Shown here: positions 23,518-29,085 of the stretch, one piece after another
How the letters are laid out: every line of letters starts with the position of its first letter
Numbering within the stretch: the first letter of the stretch is position 1
From: UBA2137 sp050251555
GTDB lineage: Bacteria > Pseudomonadota > Alphaproteobacteria > Micavibrionales > Micavibrionaceae
Assembly (NCBI GenBank): GCA_050251555.1
Contig: JBFWMN010000017.1
Coordinates: forward strand, 1 to 29,085
Direction: 5' to 3'
Length of the DNA stretch: 29,085 nucleotides
Notes under the pieces: generated by a model
What the model was told of the DNA's origin: nothing
Seen by the model: only the letters and a program-made list of their open reading frames with translations
Database searches by the model: none
Made by a program: the position numbers and the translations under genes

Positions 23518-24882
23518 TTAATATGCGCCGGGCAGCGTAGGAACTTGTGTATAAGCTTGTGTATCCTTTTCGCCTTTTTGCCCGACAATCACCATCATGG
23601 CGGCCTTGGGCTGCAGGATATGGCTGGCAACCCTTGCGATATCCGCCGCACTGACCGCTTCCACATGATCACGAAGCGTATCGAGATAATCAAGGGGTAA
23701 ATCTTCGGATTGCATGGATTGCATCATGCCCGTGATTGAGCTCGTTGAGGTGAGACCCAACATGACCGAGCCGAGGATTGAGGCTTTGGCATCGCGAATT
23801 TCCGTTTGAGACGGTGGCTGATCAGCCATTCGCTTCATTTCCGCATTCACGCTCTCGATCAATTGTCCGACCGTATCGGTCTTTGTGGCACTTGTAACCG
23901 TGAAGATGGAGGTATGATCCATGATACCGACACCGCTATAGATGCCGTAGGTGAGGCCCTGCTTTTCACGGATGGATTCCATGAGGCGTGAGCCGAAGCC
24001 GCCACCGCCGAAAATCTGGTTCATCACCTGAAGGGCGTAATAGTCGGGATTGTCGCGTCCAATGCCGGGAAAGAGCATTTGAACGGTCGTTTGCGGTACA
24101 TCAAGTGCATAAAAATAGGTTTTTCCCTGATTTTTAAGCTCAAAATCAGCAATGTCAGGTGAATTTGCCGTGTTTTCGAGATCAGAAAACACATAATCGA
24201 TTGTTTTTGCGAGATTTTCGGGTGAAATGTCGCCCGTTACGGCAATTTTGAGCCTGTCTTTGGTCAATTCGTCCTTTAAAGCCTTGCGTAAATCATGCGC
24301 TGTGATGCGTTTGAGGCTTGAAAGCGTACCGCCCGCATTATTGGCGTAAGGATGTCCTTCGAACCCGTATGCATTACCGATACGGGCGGCTATCCATCCC
24401 GGATCGGACAACGAAGACCGTACACGGCTAAGGTTGGCTGCGCGCATGCGTGATAAGGGCTCGGCATCAAAGCGCGGCTGAGTGAGAGCGAGTTTCAAAA
24501 GTTCAAAGGCCGTGTCTTTTTCGGATGTCAGTGTTTTGACCGACCCGCCAAACGCGTCCCGCCCACTGGAAAAGCCAAGGGATATGGATTTGTCGGTCAG
24601 AATTTTTTGAAACTCTTGCGAGCTGTATGGTCCTGCGCCCTCATCCAGTGTGTTGGAAAGAAGCTGGAACGTGCCTTCTTTCCCCGCTGGATCACGCACG
24701 GAGCCCGCATTTTTGAAAATGAAGGAGAGCGAGATGACAGGAACGGAATGATCCTCAACCAGCCATGCGGAAAGACCTGATGCGGATTTGACCTCTTGAA
24801 TATCCAAAACTCTGTCTTCTGCGGCATGTGAGCTCACGGGAAGAAGGGTTAAAGCGCAGGCCAAAAGAAGTGCGTGTCTCAT
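23518..24882 (-). CDS. M16 peptidase-family protein, non-catalytic subunit
   Basis: The 454-residue protein carries a signal peptide (MRHALLLACALTLLPVSSHA, cleaved before AED) and an M16 fold. At the place of the zinc motif HxxEH it reads QLLSN (in GTFQLLSNTLDEG), so it cannot bind the catalytic zinc. It does have the substrate-binding Arg/Tyr region GSRLMESIREKQGLTYGIYSG in its second half. This is the layout of the inactive partner in heterodimeric M16B peptidases. It starts within the stop of the catalytic subunit gene (4-bp overlap), supporting an obligate 1:1 complex in the periplasm. Confidence 0.9.
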   Translation of the reverse strand: MRHALLLACALTLLPVSSHAAEDRVLDIQEVKSASGLSAWLVEDHSVPVISLSFIFKNAGSVRDPAGKEGTFQLLSNTLDEGAGPYSSQEFQKILTDKSISLGFSSGRDAFGGSVKTLTSEKDTAFELLKLALTQPRFDAEPLSRMRAANLSRVRSSLSDPGWIAARIGNAYGFEGHPYANNAGGTLSSLKRITAHDLRKALKDELTKDRLKIAVTGDISPENLAKTIDYVFSDLENTANSPDIADFELKNQGKTYFYALDVPQTTVQMLFPGIGRDNPDYYALQVMNQIFGGGGFGSRLMESIREKQGLTYGIYSGVGIMDHTSIFTVTSATKTDTVGQLIESVNAEMKRMADQPPSQTEIRDAKASILGSVMLGLTSTSSITGMMQSMQSEDLPLDYLDTLRDHVEAVSAADIARVASHILQPKAAMMVIVGQKGEKDTQAYTQVPTLPGAY

Positions 24883-26297
24883 CTGACGTGTCCTCCGTCG
24901 ATTGAGGGGATCGTTGCAGGGCCTTGGCCTGAGGCGCGACGCACGCCGTCGGGCATTTGCAGATAGCCTGTTACAAATTGTGTTTTTTCCATGCCGTTTT
25001 GTGTGTTCAGATAGGCTTTGGCAACGTCTTGAATCTGTTCTGCTGTGACGGAATCAATATCTTCGGGCCAGTTTTCGACGTCATCCAGCGTCGACCCTGT
25101 GGCAAGGGCTTGCCCGATGACGGAGGCGGGAGCACCTAAAGAGTCGCGGGCAAAGATTGCGGCGTTTTTCAAGCGGGCCTTGGATTCATTCAAATCCTCT
25201 TGTTTGACGCCGTTTTGAATCATATCGGCAAAAAGCGCGTTGACGGCCTCACTGATGCGTTCAAAGCTGACACCTTCTTGTGGCACAACAGACACCCACA
25301 TCGCGCCTTCGTCGGCATTGTCGCCGTCATAGGAAAGGGATGCGGACACAGCCAGTTTCTTCTTCACGACAAGGGTTTGGTAAAGAGGTGAGGCCGCGCC
25401 ACCATCCAGAATATTTTCTAAAAGTTGGAGGGCGAGCGCCTCTTTCTTGTTCTGGACGCTTGAGGGGACACGATATCCGCGGAAAAAGGCGGGCTCATTC
25501 ACGAGCTTGTCTTTCAAGGTAATCAGTTCAGATCCTTGAAAATCAGGGATCACAGGGAAAGTCTTTTCGGGGATGCCGCCTTTGGGGTTTTTCAGGCCGC
25601 CAAACAGACGTTTGGCAAGCGGCAGGACTTCATCCATATCCGTATCGCCCGAGATCACCAGAATGGCATTGGCAGGCGCATACCATGTTTTGTAAAAGCT
25701 GCCTGCCTGATCCCATTGCAGGCCTGAAACCTCACCCATCCAGCCGATCACGGGGCGACCATAAGGGTGGGACGGGAAAAGGGCGGCTTGCAATTGTTCG
25801 AAAAGCCTTGCGGACGGGTTGGAGTCGGTGCGCATGCGGCGCTCTTCCAATACCACGTCACGTTCGGACATGACATCTTCGGCAGGCGGAGCCAGATTGA
25901 CCATACGGTCTGCCTCTAATGCTAGAACCGCCCGCATGTTTTCTTTCGGGACGGTTGCGTAATAGGCCGTGTAATCATTGCTGGTAAAGGCATTGTCTTC
26001 GCCGCCCATGGCACGTATTTTGCGGGAATAGGATCCGGGCGCGGTGCTTTTTGTCCCTTTAAACATCAGATGTTCAAGAAAATGCGCGCTGCCTGATGTA
26101 CCCGGCGTTTCTTGCGACGAGCCGATCTTGTACCAGACCATGATATGGGTGAGCGGCGCACGGTGATTGGGGATGACGACAATCTGCAAACCGTTATCGA
26201 GCAGTTGGCTTTGTGCATCAAACACCTTGGCCTCGGCCCTTTGTGCGCATCCAAAGCTGATGCAGAGAAGGGCAAGAAGGGTCAGTTTTGATTTCAT
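24879..26297 (-). CDS. M16 zinc peptidase, catalytic subunit
   Basis: The 472-residue protein has a signal peptide (residues 1-23, cut after AEA) and the zinc motif HFLEH at residues 72-76 followed by LMFKGT, with a third ligand Glu in LEERRMR near residue 151. The second half (GGAASPLYQTLVVKKKLAVS) lacks the Arg/Tyr pair found in the partner. It should therefore be an active periplasmic protease completed by the product of the overlapping downstream gene. I choose the ATG at 26297, four bases after the lipoprotein stop, because the longer start at 26333 would run into that gene and spoil the signal peptide. The FGC sequence in the signal is not a good lipobox. Confidence 0.92.
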   Translation of the reverse strand: MKSKLTLLALLCISFGCAQRAEAKVFDAQSQLLDNGLQIVVIPNHRAPLTHIMVWYKIGSSQETPGTSGSAHFLEHLMFKGTKSTAPGSYSRKIRAMGGEDNAFTSNDYTAYYATVPKENMRAVLALEADRMVNLAPPAEDVMSERDVVLEERRMRTDSNPSARLFEQLQAALFPSHPYGRPVIGWMGEVSGLQWDQAGSFYKTWYAPANAILVISGDTDMDEVLPLAKRLFGGLKNPKGGIPEKTFPVIPDFQGSELITLKDKLVNEPAFFRGYRVPSSVQNKKEALALQLLENILDGGAASPLYQTLVVKKKLAVSASLSYDGDNADEGAMWVSVVPQEGVSFERISEAVNALFADMIQNGVKQEDLNESKARLKNAAIFARDSLGAPASVIGQALATGSTLDDVENWPEDIDSVTAEQIQDVAKAYLNTQNGMEKTQFVTGYLQMPDGVRRASGQGPATIPSIDGGHVR

Positions 26298-26301
26298 GTG
26301 A

Positions 26302-26910
26302 TTAGTCTTTGTCTTCCACCGTGGCAACTCCACCTGCTGTCAGCGGCTTACCTTCGGATTGTACTTTTTTCAGGCGGGCAGCTTCGGCTTCGGGGTCGAT
26401 GACAGAGCCCGAGGCGTCGCGCTTCCGATCGAGTAACTTGTCGATAACAGCCTGTTCCTCATAGGAATATTCCTCGGCCTCTTCATCCACTTTTTTACGG
26501 ATATTGTCTTTCGTCTGGGTTGCACCTGTTGTCTGCAGAAGAACGGCTTCGCCTTGTGTCGGGGCGGCTTTAGTGGTTGTGATCGCACCTGCGGGCGGGA
26601 GGCGTTTCTGGATCACAGGCTGGAGTTCAGAGCCTGCATCCATTGCGGCACTTTCCGTTGTCTCATCGCCAAACAGAACATTTTCGGCAACGGCTTGTGC
26701 CGTGGGTTCCTGCGGGCGCGGAGCGCCGGGCTGCGGGATGGGCAGAGCCACAAGATCAGCCGGAATTTCAAGGGGGGCACGTTTGATAACGGCAAACTCG
26801 TCAGGTTCGCGGCGTGTCAGACCAATCTCTTCTTTCACGCGTGAGCATCCCGATAAAATCAGGGGGATGGCGCTGGCGGTAAGGGCAAAAATAAGGAGGG
26901 GTTTACGCAT
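26302..26910 (-). CDS. Outer-membrane lipoprotein, DUF3035 / BamF-like
   Basis: The 202-residue protein has a lipoprotein signal with lipobox LSGC at residues 18-21. The motif EPDEFAVIKRAPLEIPADLVALPIPQPGAPRPQE follows at about residues 34-67 (given here as the family pattern DEF-V-x-R-x-PL-x-x-P-x-D-L-x-x-L-P-x-P). This is the DUF3035 or BamF hallmark in alphaproteobacteria, where BamF takes the place of BamC in the outer-membrane assembly complex. The remainder is Ala/Thr/Pro-rich with a charged helical stretch (DEEAEEYSYEEQAVIDKLLDRKRD). The start at ATG 26910 gives a normal signal peptide and has AAAGGAG upstream. It is next to lspA, whose product processes it. Confidence 0.82.
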   Translation of the reverse strand: MRKPLLIFALTASAIPLILSGCSRVKEEIGLTRREPDEFAVIKRAPLEIPADLVALPIPQPGAPRPQEPTAQAVAENVLFGDETTESAAMDAGSELQPVIQKRLPPAGAITTTKAAPTQGEAVLLQTTGATQTKDNIRKKVDEEAEEYSYEEQAVIDKLLDRKRDASGSVIDPEAEAARLKKVQSEGKPLTAGGVATVEDKD

Positions 26911-26915
26911 GATCT

Positions 26916-27458
26916 TTACTTGTCTCCTTTGGAACGATCCAGAAAAAGCGACTTCACAACTAATACGATAACGCCGACCACAATACAAGAATCCGCCAGA
27001 TTAAAGGCGGGATAATGCCAGTCGCCCCAATGAAAATCGAGAAAATCAATCACCGCACCAAAGCGCAGACGATCCAGCACATTGCTGATCGCGCCTGCAA
27101 CGATCAGCGTTCCTGCAAAACCGATCAGGCAGGATCTGGCGCGAACCATCCAGACGATGAAAAAGCCCGATATCGCAAAGGCAAGAGCAGTGATGATATA
27201 GGTGCCAACCCAAGGGTGATCGCGGAACATACCGAAGGATACGCCCTGATTCCAGACAATCACGAGATTGAAAAAGGAGGTGATCGGCTCGGACACAAAG
27301 GCGGCCCGCTCTTTCCCAAAAGCCACTAGCCAAGGAAAGAAATCGAGTCCTTTTTCTGAGAAATAGCGTTCTGTGACCCACCATTTGCTGAGTTGATCAA
27401 GAACCATCAGCATGAAAATGCTCAAAGACGGGAAGGCAATGCGGGACAGTCGCGTCAT
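26916..27458 (-). CDS. lspA: Lipoprotein signal peptidase (signal peptidase II)
   Basis: The 180-residue integral membrane enzyme cleaves the signal peptides of diacylated prolipoproteins. It has four hydrophobic segments and the family motifs DQLSKWWV (residues 21-28), NQGVSFGMF, GAISNVLDRLRFGAVIDFLDF and YPAFNLADS; the last two hold the catalytic Asp pair (in VID and NLAD). The segment between residues 33 and 60 (FSEKGLDFFPWLVAFGKERAAF) is longer than in short homologues. It lies 5 bp before the BamF-like lipoprotein gene. Confidence 0.94.
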   Translation of the reverse strand: MTRLSRIAFPSLSIFMLMVLDQLSKWWVTERYFSEKGLDFFPWLVAFGKERAAFVSEPITSFFNLVIVWNQGVSFGMFRDHPWVGTYIITALAFAISGFFIVWMVRARSCLIGFAGTLIVAGAISNVLDRLRFGAVIDFLDFHWGDWHYPAFNLADSCIVVGVIVLVVKSLFLDRSKGDK

Positions 27459-27536
27459 GGGGAGTTGTGTGATCCTGAGAGGGTTGTCGGATTATTCTTT
27501 ATTTTATGAGAAAGTTTAGGCAGAGAGGATAAAATT

Positions 27537-28490
27537 TCAATCCTGCGCCGCCGTTTCATCCTCTGCTAAAATACGGGTAGCGGTTGCGCAATCCTTCTCC
27601 ATCTGGGCGACCAGCGCCTCCAGATTATCAAACTTGGCTTCATCGCGGATTTTCCTGACAAGGCGGATATGCAAGGTTTTGCCGTAAAGATCGCCCTCAT
27701 AATCCAGAAGGTGCGCCTCAACAAGAGCTGTTTTGGTTTCAAACATCGGGCGAATACCGATATTCGTGGCGGCGGGGCGCCATGTGTCTTCGCCCTCAAT
27801 GCGTACCCATGTCGCATAGATTCCGAAGGAGGGGTGCAGCGTATCTTTAAGCGGTACGTTGGCTGTGGGATAACCGAGTTCGCGCCCGCGTTTATCGCCG
27901 TGAACCACTTCGCCTCTGATCTCCCATTTCCATCCCAGCATCGCATCGGCTTCTGCCACGGCGCCTCTGCGAAGAAGGGAGCGGATGGTACTGGCGGAGT
28001 AGGTTTGGCTTGTTTCGTTCTGGACAGGAGAGAGGGGGGTAACGCCAAAGCCGTGTATTTCGCCTTGTGCAGCAAGTGTTGTGATATCACCTGTCCGCCC
28101 TTGCCCGAAGCGGAAATCCTCGCCGACAACGATATGAGAGGCGTGGAGGCTCTCAACCAGAATGTTTTGAATGAAATCAGCGGCGCTGAGTTGGGCAAGC
28201 TCCCTGTTAAAAGGAAGCTCCACCATAAAATCGGCTGAAGTGAGGGCAGCACGCTCGCGCTTCAAAGGGGGCGGGGTCAGGCGAAACGGTTCGGAAGGGG
28301 CCTGAAATAACGTTCTGGGGTGTGGTTCGAAAGTCAGGATGCCTAAGGGCACATTGTGTGCAGCGGCGATTTTGGCAGCAGCACCGATCAGCGCGCAATG
28401 ACCGCGATGTAAGCCGTCAAAATTGCCGATCGCGATGACGCCGCCGTGCAAATTATTCGGGAAGTTGCTGATATTCTGAAATAAATCCAT
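27537..28490 (-). CDS. ribF: Bifunctional riboflavin kinase / FMN adenylyltransferase
   Basis: The 317-residue enzyme makes FMN and FAD from riboflavin. The adenylyltransferase half has GNFDGLHRGHCALI near the N-terminus and VVGEDFRFGQGRTGD near residue 125. The kinase half has GDKRGRELGYPTANV, FGIYATWV and EAHLLDYEGDLYG. The ATG at 28490 (MDLFQNISNFP) is chosen because the frame upstream is unlike any RibF. There is no good Shine-Dalgarno. In many proteobacteria ileS stands between ribF and lspA; here it is missing and 78 bp separate the two. Confidence 0.94.
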   Translation of the reverse strand: MDLFQNISNFPNNLHGGVIAIGNFDGLHRGHCALIGAAAKIAAAHNVPLGILTFEPHPRTLFQAPSEPFRLTPPPLKRERAALTSADFMVELPFNRELAQLSAADFIQNILVESLHASHIVVGEDFRFGQGRTGDITTLAAQGEIHGFGVTPLSPVQNETSQTYSASTIRSLLRRGAVAEADAMLGWKWEIRGEVVHGDKRGRELGYPTANVPLKDTLHPSFGIYATWVRIEGEDTWRPAATNIGIRPMFETKTALVEAHLLDYEGDLYGKTLHIRLVRKIRDEAKFDNLEALVAQMEKDCATATRILAEDETAAQD

Positions 28491-28508
28491 CTTGGAAAGA
28501 GAAACTAG

Positions 28509-28532
28509 TGGCAAGCAGCCATGCTGGCAAGC
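28509..28532. repeat. 8-bp direct repeat upstream of ribF
   Basis: TGGCAAGC occurs at 28509-28516 and again at 28525-28532, 16 bp apart, in the 43-bp space between the TetR-family gene and ribF. The first copy ends 19 bp upstream of the ribF start. Spaced direct repeats can be regulator-binding sites, but TetR operators are normally inverted repeats, and eight bases could recur by chance. Confidence 0.25.
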
Positions 28533-28533
28533 C

Positions 28534-29085
28534 TTAACCGTTCCCTTTATTGCCGAGACGATCCATCGCGAGCAGGGAGTGACGTACAACCTCCTCCACC
28601 ACTTCCGGACTATCGCCGAGAATTTCAAAGCTACGTCCGGCTTCAGAGATCATCCCGTAGAGAAGAATCGTTGTAATTCTGAGGTCTAAATCTTGGAAAT
28701 AGCCGATTTCATGCAGCTCTTTCATCAGTTCGACCAGCATACCGAGCAGGGTTTCGTTCAGGATCACCATGCGTTCTTCGTAATGCATCGAGGAATAGGC
28801 TTCGATAATCAAGCGGCGGGTGCGGCGGTTGGCGCACAGACGGATGAGCTTGTCTGCGCCTGCCCGAATGGCGAGCCATGGATCCTTATGTTTCTTAGTT
28901 TCGCGGTCCACGGCTTTAGCCATGGTTTTGAGAACATCGCGATAGACCTCGACGAACAAGCCTTTCTTGTCGCCGAAATGATAATAGAGAGACCCTCTTG
29001 CCATGCCGGTGGCTTCAACAATGCGTGTCGTGGACGCGTTCGCATAGCCGTGATCGACGAATTCTTTGAGCGCTTTTTCGAGAAA
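28534..29085 (-). CDS. TetR-family transcriptional regulator (N-terminus cut by window edge)
   Basis: The frame is open from the window edge and gives 183 residues. The helix-turn-helix is clear: T-T-R-I-V-E-A-T-G-M-A-R-G-S-L-Y-Y-H-F-G-D-K-K-G-L-F (about residues 18-43 of the fragment), the consensus of the TetR DNA-binding domain. About 20 N-terminal residues are missing. The C-terminal ligand-binding domain is all-helical, with HYEERMVILNETLLGMLVELM near the middle; no ligand can be assigned. Met at 29004 is internal. Placed 43 bp before ribF on the same strand, it could be co-transcribed with it. Confidence 0.92.
   Translation of the reverse strand, partial: FLEKALKEFVDHGYANASTTRIVEATGMARGSLYYHFGDKKGLFVEVYRDVLKTMAKAVDRETKKHKDPWLAIRAGADKLIRLCANRRTRRLIIEAYSSMHYEERMVILNETLLGMLVELMKELHEIGYFQDLDLRITTILLYGMISEAGRSFEILGDSPEVVEEVVRHSLLAMDRLGNKGNG

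Noticed and set aside
1..29085. tRNA, rRNA, insertion sequence, prophage, CRISPR or defence island
   Set aside because: No cloverleaf, transposase, integrase, Cas, or restriction-modification signature was seen on either strand; nearly all the sequence is explained by housekeeping or envelope genes.

Overview
The window reads as a chromosomal segment of an alphaproteobacterium of moderate GC content. Four things support this: the spc/alpha ribosomal-protein order, with adk between secY and rpsM and no rpmJ there; an ATP12-type F1-ATPase assembly chaperone; a block in the order rarA-crcB-rluC-ATP12; and a block in the order ribF-lspA-DUF3035/BamF-like lipoprotein-M16-M16-pgi-mutL. The genus cannot be fixed from the sequence alone.

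Region 1 (1-7725, + strand) is translation and transcription machinery: the end of rpsH, then rplF, rplR, rpsE, rpmD, rplO, secY, adk, rpsM, rpsK, rpoA and rplQ. It is broken into units by a terminator hairpin after rplO, a near-consensus sigma-70 promoter with a leader hairpin before rpsM, hairpins before rpoA and rplQ, and a strong terminator after rplQ. L30, L15 and L17 all carry Lys/Ala-rich 'AAPK' tails.

Region 2 (7724-11558) holds two minus-strand genes, an unrecognised protein and a RelA/SpoT-type (MESH1-like) HD hydrolase. They are followed by rarA on the plus strand and a converging EamA-type transporter. Region 3 (11622-15634, + strand) is a tightly packed, mostly overlapping series: crcB (fluoride channel), rluC-like pseudouridine synthase, a membrane-anchored AsmA-like protein, the ATP12 chaperone, a small DUF486 membrane protein and tag (3-methyladenine glycosylase). 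A 314-bp intergenic region rich in hairpins, with a 17-codon ORF, then leads into an MsbA-type ABC exporter and a strong terminator.

Region 4 (17803-29085, - strand) reads, in transcription order: a TetR-family regulator cut by the window edge; ribF; lspA; a BamF-like lipoprotein; a catalytic and a non-catalytic M16 peptidase subunit; pgi; a large pentapeptide-repeat protein; mutL; a four-segment membrane protein; and a 55-residue exported small ORF. lspA next to a lipoprotein, and both M16 subunits carrying signal peptides, give this block a cell-envelope theme.

I found no CRISPR array, insertion sequence, prophage, tRNA or rRNA gene, and no convincing new multi-gene system. The most unusual items are the structured leaders (before rplQ and before the ABC exporter), the shared tails on three ribosomal proteins, the internally duplicated pentapeptide protein, and the small ORFs.
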